In this document: one piece after another, positions 1-13,400 of the stretch
Position numbering within the stretch: the stretch's first letter is position 1
How the letters are laid out: every line of letters begins with the position of its first letter
Assembly: GCA_020650975.1 (NCBI GenBank)
Contig: JAIPMN010007144.1
Location: forward strand, 1,168-50,782
DNA: 49,615 bases
Direction: 5' to 3'
Origin: Apostichopus californicus
Taxonomy: Eukaryota; Echinodermata; Holothuroidea; Aspidochirotida; Stichopodidae
Translations under genes and position numbers: made by a program
Notes under the pieces: model-generated
The model's database searches: none
What the model saw: the letters and a program-made list of their open reading frames with translations, nothing else
Told to the model about the DNA's origin: nothing

Positions 1-1289
1 CTCAAACAGTCCTCCCCCCCCCCCCCTTAATATGTCGCTACAGTGGCTGTTGTTTTCTTCAATAGCAACAATTAAATATACTTATGCTGGCACTGCCAGG
101 TTGTGTTAATATTGATTTAAAGACTCAACAAAGATATCTTGAGTATTTTGAAATTTGTAAGTTAGGAAATGTCTGCTATTATTTGTCTAGATAGACACAA
201 TTATTATGTTTTAATTTATTATTGTTTTTTTGGATACTTACAGTATAGTCTACTGCTGTAGGATGCCTGAGGTAGGCGAATAAATTTGTGGCTGAAATTG
301 AATTTAAAGTGAAATTAGTCTGTTGATTGTTGTAATTAAAGCTGACATGATAACTGTAAATGTATTGAAACCTACGTCATAGAGATGCTCAAATGGCAAA
401 CAATTTCACGAAATAGGTAAGAATAATTTGACAGAGTTTAAAATATCATGGTTTAAGTTTTCATATAAAACGCTGAAGTCTTGCACAAAACATAGCACTG
501 ACATCACAGAGCCACTAGTGATTAAATTTTAATGTTTTTCCTAATTCATTAATACTCTGTTGATTTTCTTTGATAGGGGTAGCACTTACATAGTATTGCT
601 ACATTGATGAAATTTCTAACATTACTTTATACTGAGCAGGTAAATCATTCCTCTCTTAACTGTCTCTTCTTAAAACCAATATTTTTGCACTACGCCCCTA
701 TGACCCCTCTCAAGGTCTTTATCTCCTTCCAAATCTATCTTTCCAACACTTATGACACGTTTTCCCGCTGGCATTTTCATCCAACCGAATTTGCTTCCTT
801 TTTCATCTGAGTGAGGGTTTTCTGAAGTCTGAAGATATCTACCTCCTTCATTTCACTTACAAGGAGCAATACATATGAAAAGAAACCTTGAAATTTTGTG
901 TGTTTTCGCATGTAGTTTAAGACCTTTTTGCCCCTTTAATATCGCACATTTCTACTTTAACTTGACCTTGATATATTTGGTATTTTGACAACCTCTATAA
1001 CTGTTAGCATGTGTTGGACAAATAAACAAAATTTGGTTGTATGAAAAGATCATTGTGAAACATTGTTAACTTCTGAGAGTATTTACAGTAAATAAGTCTT
1101 TCAAAATGCATCTATTTAGGTCTGTATAGAAATATTTAACTCTCTTAGATGATCAGAAAAAAACAACAATCAGACCCATGATGAGTTAACTTGCCTGATG
1201 TGATTTCCTCAATATTTTTACTTGATTGTATCTGCAAGGACTGACTTAACATGGAAATCAATTCTTTTTGTTTGTTGTAATTTCCATAG
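1..1289 (+). other. Upstream intron sequence, no exon recognised
   Basis: AT-rich sequence before the IQ exon, starting with a C homopolymer at about 14-27. Donor-like sites occur at 417 (tag|gtaaga) and 640 (cag|gtaaat). Short ATG-led reads to them end in the wrong phase or in a stop, so neither supplies the phase-1 junction required at 1290. I see nothing else coding here. Confidence 0.5.
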
Positions 1290-1417
1290 GTTTGAAGGCT
1301 GCGTTGTTGATCCAAAGGTGGTATCGACGTTATCAAGCCAGACTAGAGGCTCGAAGGAGATGTACTTGGAGTATTTTTCAAAGTATTGAATATGCTGGAG
1401 AACAAGATCAACTCAAG
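1290..1417 (+). CDS. PPEF: PPEF exon with IQ calmodulin-binding motif
   Basis: Acceptor tttccatag|gt and donor aag|gtgaga. The exon starts with two bases that complete a split codon and ends in phase 0. It encodes [20 protein letters not shown], then [16 protein letters not shown]. The IQ core [11 protein letters not shown] fits [IV]QxxxRGxxxR except that R replaces G. The IFQSIEYA stretch after the IQ motif is a hallmark of PPEF proteins. The preceding exon must end in phase 1 and carry the start codon. No ATGGG-type start joined to a phase-1 donor is visible in 1-1289. Confidence 0.95.
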
Positions 1418-4400
1418 GTGAGATCAGATTGAATTGCTGGAAAGGTTTGAAGAAATTGAAGTGACGGATGTTGTGCCCTAATAACAGCAGTTAAGTCGAT
1501 GAATTGTCTCATATAGACCTACATCATACTTGTGACAATGTTATTACCCTAGATATTAAAGCTCTTTCAACTGAAAAGCAATTCATATTTAACAATTGCC
1601 TGGAAAGTAGGTGAACCTACATTCATGTAAAATGAGTTTACGCTCTAGAAACCGTAAAGCCTCAATCTGTTTTAATTTTATTATAACTCACAGCCATCCC
1701 TTTGTTCCAGAGTGTCAGAGAATTTAGTACTTAAAAATGAAAAACAAATATATACAAGGTGACATTTCACAGGCCTGACTTGGTAGAACATAATGTTAAC
1801 GCATATATTTATATTGCAGCTTGTTTTGATGTCATGAATATGTAACTCAACCCTCACTTGACTGTCTGCTCCCAACAACAATTACACAAACACACACCCA
1901 ACCCTGTCTAGAGCATCCAGTAACCTTTTCAGCCCCCCCCCCTCCCACCTTTGCCAAAACAACTGTCAGCAGTATTAGTACAGTCTACAGGGCTACTAAT
2001 AATATATCCATAATGCCCAAGGAATATTACAAGGATAGTGCAGGCAGGGAGCTGATACATGTATAGCATCTCCCTCCAGAGGAACTCTCTGAGCCTACTA
2101 CCTCCAGAGGAACTGTCTGAGCCTACTCCCTCCAGAGGAACTGTCTGAGCCTAGCATTTCCCTTGTTTACATAGGCGTAGGAGGCGGGGGGGCTGGGGGG
2201 GCTGCAGCCCCCCCAACCAAAAATTTTTGTGAAAATTCGGGCAATACGCTGAGAATTTTCGGGCACCTACTGAAAGAAGAAAAAATGCAGTTGTGTTCTT
2301 CACTTTTTTTTGTGAAAATTCGGGCAATATGCTGAGAATTTTCGGGCACCTACTGAAAGAAGAATAATTTGCAATGTGTTTTTCTATTTTCTGTGGGTGA
2401 AAATTCGGGCAATATGCTGATAATTTTTCGGGCACCTACTGAAAGAAGAAAAATTTGCAGGGTGTTTTTCAATTTTTTGGTTGAAAATTCGGGCAATATG
2501 CTGAGAATTTTTCAGGCACCTACTGAAAGAAGAATATTTTGCAGTGTGTTTTTCATTTTTTTGTGTGAATATTCGGTCTTTATGATGAGAATTTTTCGGG
2601 CGCTTACTGAAAGAAGAATAATTTGCAGTGTTTTTTTTTAATTTTTAGTGTGAAAATTCGGGCAATATGCTGAGAATTTTTCGGGCACCTACTGAAAGAA
2701 TAATAATTTGCAATTTGTTTTTCAATGGTTAAACTGATATTATTATTATTATTATCGTTATTATTGTAACGACTTCCCCAATAAGTATAACCATATGGAA
2801 GGGTAATAACACGGAAAATATAACCCAATTTTTTTGCGCGCTTTGCGCGCGTTCAACATCTTAATGTGCATATCATATAGGCATTCATCGGTTAGTGGCA
2901 TGTGATGTAATAACCGATGAATGCCTATATGATATGCACATTAACATGTTGAGCACGCGCGGAGCGCGTGAAAAATTTTAGTTATATTTTTCGGGCAAGT
3001 CGTTACAGCCCCCCCAAATAAAATTAGGCTCCTACGCCTATGCTTGTTTAGAAAACAATATTGGTCATTATAGTACAACCTCTGTGACACTAAGAACTTC
3101 CATTCATTGTGTTCTATCCAGTGAGCAAGGATTTGAAGGGCTGTCAAAATATGATATGACATGAATATTTAGAGTGAGAGATAGATAATGACTACCCCAA
3201 GTTCCTGACCTGCCTGTTTTACGATCCCATTTTCTTCTAACTTTCAGTGTTTGTTTGGAAAGCTCATGCCTGAAATGTCCTATCAAGTACCAAAAATGCA
3301 ATTACTTCTCATGTTTGAGGGCAAACAGAACGAATTTGTTGAACATATTTCCTGGGTTTTAGGAACAGTTTTTGGCAATGCCCTAAACCTCGTTTGAAAC
3401 CTTGAAAGGCTACTTTGATGCTCTGCTCTCATTTTCTGTTCTGTTTTATTTTGCCAATATCTGCCTGTGTGGTGTTTCATTAAATCCCCTTTTATTCTAC
3501 AAAGAGTTTTTCTCCTTTTTATCAAACAGTGCCCACATATTGCATACTATGCAAGTTAAGGATTTAATTTGTGTTTAGTAAATCAATTTTGTATATAATT
3601 GAAGTGCAGCAGGACATAATTAAGTAACAGACAGAGAGAGAGATGGAGAGAGTAAAGGAGAGATTTGTTGTATTGCCTTCAGAATTGCCTGAATGTATAA
3701 AAAAGTGATACCATACTGCATATATATATATGAAGGAGAGAATAACAGGAAACGTTCCTACACATTCAGTGTTAATAACAGGTTGACTACATGTATTTTT
3801 GTTACATTACAGAGATAAGATGAATTAGTTTATGCTATTAGTCACTCACTTCCCTGATGGAATGATAATACTTGTAAATATGTGATGAAAAGGAGTGGAA
3901 TTAAGGAACATAGTGACTGACAGAACACAGTGACCAAAACAGCTTTAATGTAAGATATCATTATATAAGATATAGAGGGTATAGCAGCAGTAAATTTACA
4001 TTGCATTGTTAACCTCATAATCATAGCTTATATGTACATTGCTACAATATCGTTACCAAGATGGACTCATGTACTGCACCTGCATAGAGTTGGAACTATA
4101 CTATGGGTTAAACAATATGTAACAGTTATAAACTAAACTTTTAATTCTAGTTTCGTATGATCCTACTATTTTGGTAGAGATTAGAAAATACCATCATATA
4201 GCACCCTCCACACAGCTCGACCAATCAAGACCTTACTCAATTCAACTCCTAGTTTTCGATAGTTGTGAAGACCCCACGGTCTTAAAACTGAACCCTGCAC
4301 ACCAAAGAACTGATGAAAGTACACAATGAATGCTTTCAGTTAACGCACGGTGCTCGTTTAAGTTGTATGCAAAATTACATTTCCGCGCTTGGAAACATTT

Positions 4401-7400
4401 GTTAAGACTGGACAGTTTTTTATGTGAATCGCGGCAAACACTGCCATCTGCCAGTCAGGGAAACGCTGCATGTTCAGTTTCCCGGACTGAAGCCAACGTG
4501 TCTGAAACTCTCAAAATCATGTTCGGGCAGTCTTAAGAACCCACATGCCCGACTAAACACCATTTTCCAAGTAGCCATTGTTGAGCTGAGTCGGGTTGGA
4601 CAGTAGGCAGCAGGCTAGGCAATTCATTTGATGTTGTTTTCTCAAAAGCACTAATTTGATTGCTAGTTTCAAACAACAATTTTATCAAACACAGTGAGTG
4701 TTGTTTAAAATGGAAGTGTAATTTGATCAAATTAATTTTAATAATAAATAACTTTTCTCACTCAGAGAAAATTATGGGTTGATTGAGGATGCTTTTAGAT
4801 CATTCTGGCAAGTTTGTTCCCCAGAAATTTTTACTACAGTTGTAAATTCTTGGTTCTTGGTTCTACAACACTTTGTAGACATTCTTCATTATAGCCACCA
4901 CAATGCATTCTGGGAGAGCAGAATAGATTTAATTAGTGCTAAGTTAGTGTTCAGTTTTCGTGTTGTGCAGTTTAAAGGTTGAATTTTCTCAGTAGTAAAA
5001 TACTATGGTTGCTAAACATCTTAGGACTAATACAGCAATTTGACCTTTTTGCATGGCATTTTGCAATGCGATATTGGATAAATATATCATAGACCATACC
5101 ATAGATCTTGTTTACTACATACAAGCACAAACCAACACTTGCTCAAATACCAGCATATTTCTGGATCATTTCAAATGAAACTTGAGCCATATAATTGTAA
5201 AGCTTAAATTCTGCATTTCATTATATCTTAGAAAATATTCAAATTCAATGCAAACTTATGCTTTGAGAGGAACAAATGAAAAGGAAAAATGTCTCCCTCA
5301 TTTTGAGTTCAAATATACTACTTTTTACAACTTAAATTAAAAATACTTACTGTACATATTAGTTTGATTTTAAGAGTAATTGAAAGATAACATCTGTATC
5401 TCAGCACAGAGCTCTGAACTACTTTGGTATAGAAGCTTCATCACAACATAACTATCACATAAACTATAAACCCAGTGAAGAAATTGCGTAATACTTTCCA
5501 CTCCTTCGATGAGACAACTTTTTATAACAATATATTATATGCAGGGTAAGATTTGTGTATAAATTTGGCAAATTTATAAGAGCATTGTGGCAATACATTT
5601 TGTATCTGACCTATATAGATCCACATAGAAATTAGCATTACAATGTACAGTAGTATCACACACTTTGTTCAAATTTTTACGAAATGCAATTATTATTGCT
5701 GAGTTGTTTTACTTTTGTTATGATGCATTAATGTACCTCTTTTCGATATCTGCATATATTGCACTATTCTACTTTGGTATAGTTCCAAAACTAGCAGAAC
5801 TTTCTAAAAAGAGTTAAAATCAACTGTTTTTCTTTATAGATCTATGCTTATTTTCAGAAGCATAAATCTATGAACTTTTGTTATGAAATGTTATTCATTT
5901 TCCTTTAACTGTTGACAATATTGTTTATTAAATTTGATTTCATCAAGTCAGAGACAGTGGCAGGGGCTAACGAGCAGTGTTTGGACATCCTCACAAATCG
6001 TAATAAAAAACAGTGAAACTTCTCTCTAGAGACCAATTAAAGTGTTATGTAATTCATGAAACCTTTTGCAATCTTGGAATGGCATTCATTTATTAATTTT
6101 AGCCTGATGGTGACAAGTATTGATTTGGCTGATACACTTCACATAGACATTACATTGATATTTACAGTGATATAGTTAATAAATAGCAAGTAGACCTGAT
6201 GACCATGTAAGAGTACCATAGAACAACAGATATAAATTAATCACTCAACTTTAAACCTTCCTTATGCCAACCTTTGTGCTGCATACTCAAGTTTAACACA
6301 ATTTCTTGTTTTAAATAGATTGGTAGTTATAGCATTTACAACTGTGGCTTATGACGGTAGCAATTTTTGGTTGCTAAGTTTTTGACATCTTGTGTATACT
6401 TATATACATCTAGCTGCTAAGCATGACTTAATGCAACGAGAAAATATTGCTTCATTGAGTCCTTGTGTCTAAATTTGGGAGTTTGTACACAAAGCATCAG
6501 ATGACATTTAGCTTCAAGAATGAAATTTGACAAATCTTTGTGTTACAAAATGTATTTTGAAGTATAAACAGTGATTTATGTAAACATAAAGTTATTAATA
6601 ATAAACTCATTTTGGCAACATAATTGACAGACCCACATTTTTACAAATCAGGCTTGTTTTTCTGGTTTCGATGATAATCGTAAACTTTGCAATCATGATG
6701 GCGTATATGTGTGTGTGTTTGTGACCCCCAGCTTGTAAACACAGTATCTGAAGAAGGGAAGGTCGGACCAATTTCATATTTGGTGTGTAAAAGTACCACA
6801 TTGAGTAGAAGAAGCGTATTGTTTGTAGTGGTGGAGGTCATTTGGGGTCACCAGGGGTCAAATTGTGAAAAACCTTGTAAACACGTTATCTCAAGAAGAT
6901 ACGTGTGGGCAGACCTCATATTTAATTTGTATATGGACCATGTTGAGTACAAGAAGACCATAGTTTTGGTGGAGGTCAAAGGTCATTTGGGGTCACCAGG
7001 GGTCAAATTGTGAAAACCTTGTAAACATGATACCTCAAGAAGGGAAGCTCGGGCAGACCTCTTATTTAGTGTGTCGAAGTACCATATTAAGTACAAGAAG
7101 CTCATTGTTTTTGGTGGAGGTCAAAGCTCATATGGAGTCATCAGAGGTCAAATTGTGGAAATCTTGTAAACAGGATATCTCAAGAAGGGAAGCTTGGGCA
7201 GACCTTATATTGGTGTGTAGAAGTACCACATTAAGTACAAGAAGGTGGAGGTTAAAGCTCATTTGAAGTCAACAAATGCCAAACATTACTTCACTCCCCC
7301 TTACCTGTCTCTCTACACTAACACATCTTCCTAAACATAATATCGCACAGGAAGCTTGGACAGATCACATATTTGGTATGTAATTGTACCGCATTGAGTA

Positions 7401-10400
7401 CAAGAAGCTTAATGTGGGCGGAGGTCAATGGCCGTATGAGTTCACCAGGGTTCAATTTGTGAAAACCATGTTTTACACAATATTTCAACAAGGAAAGATG
7501 TCATATTTAGTATGTTGATGTATCACATTTAGTACAAAAAGCCTGTTGTTGAGGTGAATGGTCATTACAGGACAGCTTGTGTCATTGTAAATTTATTGTT
7601 TGTTACATCACACTGCTTCACTGTATTACTAAGATCAGGAATGTTGTACACCCTCACTATACATTACGTCAGATTCATGAAGAAATCTGCTCATGTTACA
7701 TCATCGGAACCACAATGCATTTTTGAATTCTGGTTGTATGTTGGTTTATAGTTAAGTGAGAGTAGGTACAGGTAGAAGTTAGTGGCTGAAGCAGCTAATG
7801 TATGAATATACATACATACATACACACATGCACACATACTCGCAAACACACGTACTGTACACGAACACACGTACATACGTACATGTGCCCTTTAATTAAA
7901 AAGTGTCCTGTTATTGAAAAATTAAAGAAAATACAGTAATTGAAATTTGCAATTTGTGATTTTTCCCTTTGAATCAGTCATATACAGTATGTGCCCCTGC
8001 CCTTCAATGTTTTGCCCCTCCAGATTAACCTTCTTCTGCTGCCCCTGCCAATGCATGGAAGTATATATACATTGTAAGCTCTTCATTGGTAAAACTATCT
8101 AAGTTTTAAATTGAGGTTTGACTTCACATTGGTCTTGTTAGTGTTAGAAATTTACTTTGACATTTTTTTTTGATCATTTTCAAAATTAGATATTAAATAA
8201 ATTAGTATTAATGGACCATCTAGGTATGCCTTTACGCAGCTCGCATTCACTTTCTATAGCTCTCATTCGCAACTGAAAGAAGCGAGATTAATCTAAATTA
8301 ATTGATAGTAAGTAGTACTCAGTATGCAGTAGAGTATGTAGGCCTATACTGCTTTCTATTAATTCAGGGGAGAGCTCTGAATTATTTAGTTGTGTCAACA
8401 AAGGCACAGAGAAATTGCCATCGTTTAATATACAGTATATATACGTCCACAGGAATAATAAATGTCAAGTTTGAAGAGATATACAGTCATCTATTAAACA
8501 CAGTCTGATAATAATAAATCATCAGGTTTCTATATCGAAAGATAAAAATATTGCCTTGATTTATTTATAATATGGCCATGTAGTCTGTATTTTGGATCTG
8601 CCTCCATTATTAATACATTCATTTCACAGTTATGATTTTAAACGGATCATGACCCAGCAGTAATTAGCAGAACAGTTACAAATTAGAATTTAATTATATA
8701 ATCATCTCGGTGTTTGGCTATATGAAGTAACAGTGGTATTCTTCTTGCTCGCTGTCAAAGAAAAACGTGAACTATCATGAACTTGTGATGATTTCCCAGT
8801 GGATTGTATGATGAAATCTGTAGTGACAAACTGTCTGTGTGGGTAGAGTTGGGATAGCTAGTTATGACTTGAAAATTTCAGTAATATCCATCTTTTCTTT
8901 TAAATTAATGTCTCATTGCACTGTGTATGGTCAATGACATTTTAAACTACTGCAGTGACCCTTGGTAAAACTTCTCGTTGAAATATTAACTTGACACTTT
9001 GATAATTTTGAATAGATTGTTATATATTCAGGATCTTCCTTCTGACTTGACAATCTTCTTGAAGAATTCAACTTTTAAGCCAGACTAGTACTTGATAGTG
9101 TCCATTCTGAGATTTGAGAATGATTTTTTGTAAAATGAGCTAAATTAGTTTGCAGTGAATGCTTAGATGCCATAGTCACCATATTTAGAATTGATAACAT
9201 AAGATCACCATGACAACAGAATTGATACTTAATGATATACATCATTGCAGAGAATATTGAAGTGTTCAAAGTTTGTGTTACAGTTTTGAAGTCTCTGAGG
9301 TTTGTGCTTTATAAAATACTACGGTCCTTTGTAATGTGCTATTGGCACAGGGGGCACTATCGACCAATATTGCTCACCCTTCCTTCTTTGCCAGATTAGT
9401 TTGGATACACATGTCTGTTAGTGCTAAAGTTTTTTCCATTTTTTATCTTAGTATGCAAGGATCATTAAACTTGCAACTAATTAACTATTAAATGATTTGC
9501 ATAATTTGGTTTTGATAAATGGGATGTAGATAAATTTGACAAGGTGATATTATTATATCAAAGCCTTACTGCAAACCAGTTTTAATGAAGTTACATATAT
9601 TTACACTATATCCTTAATTGTCTGAAAGTTGAGACTGTTCAGCTGTGTATGCCAGTGTGTTTCACCAAGATATTAATCATTATGAGGTAGAAAAGCAATT
9701 GAATCAATCGTGTCCAGGAAAGGCAAATCACTGTGGCACTTTCTGGTCATATAGAGAACCGAGAGGACAATTATCGTGTAATACTACTCCAAATTATTCT
9801 CTGACTGATAATTAACACAGTGTCAATATCTACTGCGGATTCTCTATTGCATTAGGAAATTTAAGAGGCTTCAGAGGAGAGAAAATTACAAAAAGACTAG
9901 ATCATTAAAGCTCTAATTTGTATCATCTTGATAATTCTTACATTTATAGGGGATTCCCAGACACAGATCCAGGGGGGTGGGGGGGGGGTCATTGTACACC
10001 TACCCCCTTTTAAGCCCACATAAAAGATCAAAAGTATATAACTATGGATCTAATTTATTGCCTAAATATTCCTCAGAAGGAACCATTTGCTCATCTAAAG
10101 GTTTGTTTTTTCCTGTGGAGGACCCCCAGACACCACCTCCACTAATTTTTTTCTTTATAAAATTGTAAAATTTATTTCAATATTGTACAGATCTGCTAGA
10201 AGTATATAAGTATACATAAGAAATTGCTATGATAGTACAAATGACGGTAATGTATTTGTTGCATGTACTATGTGTTGGCGGCTGTATCATGTGAAATTGT
10301 GTGGCCATATTTTGATATGAATTGTTTTTCCATATCACCCAACGAAAAAACTAATAATTATCGATTTCAAACTGCCTGTGATGTTGACTGCAGTGCACAC

Positions 10401-13400
10401 CGAACCAGAGTTAACATCATTTTAAAGAAGAGTTAATTTTCAGTATCATTTGTTTTCTTTATCTACCATGGCATTGACCTAATTCAGAACTTCAATATTA
10501 ACCTATTTTAATGTTTTGAGCTTCCCATCTAGCTCTTTTATCATACAAGCCCTTTCTCGATTAAAGTTTCCCCTGCAACACATTGCATGTGACAGTTTAC
10601 ACCCACAAGTTAAATCAAGCGTTTGTAATATCCAGGAGACCTACTTTGGAATAACACTGAAACAAAGCCAATAAGGCCGAGATTAATACAGCATAATATC
10701 TAGCGCTTTCACCGCATAACGAGCATATTCTGTTTACCATCTGGCTTGATGTATTTGTACAGCTCCAAGACAAGGCTTCTGTCAATAAATGACAGTTTAT
10801 ATGGAAAGAAAGCAATATTGGCATCATTATTAAATCAGGGGTAACAAGGAAAACCATCAGCTGTAGATGACCACAGAAAATTTCATAGATAAAAAGACTT
10901 AACCTTGTCAAAAATGAATAACAGATTAATAATAAAAAATAAAATAACAGACTTGAATATTCTTGTCAAGGAAATCAAAAGAGTTTATTTGTTGTGATGA
11001 AACAAAGGAAATATCTCAAACTAATCAATGGCTTATAAGCTTCTTTTCGTTTATCATTTCTGAATTAGTTATGCCCTTACAATATATTCATGCTGCAGTA
11101 TTAAAATGAAGCATGAGTTTAGGTCGTATAGGTAGCACCTACCACTGCAGAGAGTGAAATTTTATCGCTATATGCATCCATATATATATCACGTAAGGAT
11201 ATTAACATTGTTGTCAAGTAAATAGAGTCTCACACAAAAGTTAACACTTTCAACTCTGCTTATCATGATAGTATGATATATGATCCACGACGTACTTCGA
11301 AGCAAATTAAGTGTAAATCAGATATAAATTTATCAGCAAAACTCATGATTGACTATCAATATTAACTTCAAAACAGGTTAATGCAGAAATGGCTTATGGC
11401 ATATATGGTTGTAGTTACATGGATCTTCAATTCAATTTTGATGGTTATATTTGAGAAGACAGGGGGGGGGAGGGGGAAGGTACATCAGGGGCAGACTTTT
11501 CTCTTATAGAGGTGGATTTGTCAGTTTATCTGGCAGAGCCCTATATGTGGCTCTATGTTGGTATCAGTGGACAGAGAATTTGGGAGCATCATGACTATGT
11601 TGTGTATATGAGGTGGAAGTTCAAAGATTTCCAGATTTTCCACAAACAGCAATTATTGGTTGAAAGTATGAAATGTTCAACAAGTAATAAATTTAACAAT
11701 AAATCACAATTACTCATATTTGTAATACAATATATGATTACCTAATATACCAGACTGGTAAAGGGGCCATATTGCTCTACTGGAAGGAGGTACACAGTTT
11801 GCTAGGGGGACAAGGCACCTCACCCCACCCCCCCCCCCCATTAGTATGTTATAGTGTATGTACAGTAGAGTAATTCATTGTGTAATTCCAGTGGGAGCTG
11901 GTTCATATGATGTATTTTGATATAATTTCTAGTGATGATGATATCTTATATCATCCAACCATATATCAAAAGCTATGAATGCTTTGCAAATTGCTACAGA
12001 AATGCAAACATGTACACACAGCGATTAGTTAAAATGGTAATCAAATGAGGCATATGATTTTCAATTTTTATTAACTTAACAGAAATTCATTCAAACTTGC
12101 TATGCAATTTGTGCTCTATAAATTATTCAATGTATCCCTAAAGTTGATGATCTGTCATATATGTTTCTTCAAGGTATATATATAAAGGCAGTTGCTTTTA
12201 TCAGGAATATATATGGTATTCAAAAGATATGTTAATGTGAGGCCTGGAAGAATTATTGCATTATCATCAATCAATATGCCTGTGCTTTTTATTAGCAATA
12301 TTTTACCCTAATTGATGGTTGAAACAGCATTTTATTCTCCCTGACATCAAATTATTGGGGGAATGGGATGGAGAGTAATTGAAGTTGCGTTGTATTAGGT
12401 ATTATATACATATGGAACGCACTATGATTTGGTTGCGGTTGGTGACTGAAGTTAAAGCTCTGTAGTAAAAACCTTTGATACCATAAGTATGGATTTGATA
12501 GAGATAAATGCCTTTATAAGGATTGCTACATTGGCCCATGAGTAGTCTGTTCATCAGCAAAGCCATAAATACAGTAGCTCCCAATAGACATAAGCATAGA
12601 TTAAATTGGAAGTACTTTCAGATATGGTACTTTATATGGCATGTATTCCACATTAATCTCCCACAATGGCTTGGTGTAATAATAATCACTTAACAAATTT
12701 TTACAGCTGGTGTTTATACAAAGACCATGAGAGGTATGGAGAGTCAGGTTAAGCCCCCCTAATGGACCCCAGGGCCATAAGCTCCACCTGACCCCCCTTC
12801 CTACCAGAGCTGAAGACCATGCCTCCTATCAGAGTTTTTTCTCCTTATGTTCACAGCTGTACAACTTCTTCAATGATATGATGAGCACTGTTGGTAAATC
12901 CGGTGATTTTTCAAAATACATTGTGGAACAGCCTACAGATGAAAGCAAGCAAACAGGTAAATAATGTCAAGTAAACAGGTAAATAATGGTGTTGGGTTGT
13001 GGTAAGGGCAAACAGAGGGCGTGGTGCAGTGGGTGGAGTAGCAAAACAAGTTTTTGGTTTTGTCCAGAAAGGGTTTAATATATTTGTGCATATTCAAAGT
13101 ATTATTTAACATTATTTTGGGTATGATCAAACCAGAAATATGTTAAAATTACTTAACGAATGATTACTCATAGAAAGTGGCCAATTGTTATATGATGTGA
13201 ACAACTAAAAAAATGGAAGAATCATTTTTCTAATTCCCCAGATATTGTTATTTAACAAAAATGTATGAGTTATTCAGTGTTAATCAGGAAATAATTTGGC
13301 TCCTGTTCGCCGCCTTCTTATTCAGTGATGTGTTGACCAAAATAGTAAGGTACACAAATTTTGGGCATAATTGACTTGCACATTTGATTCATACATGCTT

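Larger units (their letters stand above)
2170..3042 (+). mobile_element. Non-autonomous hAT-like element, copy A (873 bp)
   Basis: Terminal inverted repeats cataggcgtaggag / ctcctacgcctatg are flanked by a perfect 8-bp direct repeat CTTGTTTA (2162-2169 and 3043-3050). An 8-bp duplication and a CAnnGGCGTAG-like terminus fit the hAT superfamily. Inside are a G-rich start with a ctgcag palindrome, six tandem ~84-bp units (2231-2730), an ATT microsatellite and a large inverted repeat (2766-3006). There is no transposase, so it would depend on one elsewhere. A second, inverted copy lies at 37501-37846. Confidence 0.85.
1418..12856 (+). other. PPEF: Intron 1 of PPEF (11.4 kb)
   Basis: GT at 1418 and AG ending at 12856. 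It contains the 28-bp tandem repeat (2073), the hAT-like element (2170-3042), a more CpG-containing patch (about 4200-4620), the AGGTCA-bearing minisatellite (about 6711-7560), a CA/TA-rich simple repeat (about 7800-7880) and G or C homopolymers near 9971, 11462 and 11827. The stretches 4620-6700 and 7880-12850 are AT-rich with no exon I can recognise. Confidence 0.85.

Noticed and set aside
393-416. Possible start exon ending at the donor tag|gtaaga
   Set aside because: The frame ends in a TAG stop exactly at the donor. The alternative ATG at 385 gives phase 2.
607-639. Possible start exon ATG...cag|gtaaat
   Set aside because: It would end in phase 0, but the IQ exon needs a phase-1 partner. 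The peptide does not resemble PPEF N-termini.
2369-2641. Open frame of about 90 codons with a repeated amino-acid pattern
   Set aside because: It is the translation of the 84-bp tandem array in the hAT-like element. The repeat period keeps the frame open, and there is no independent coding signal.
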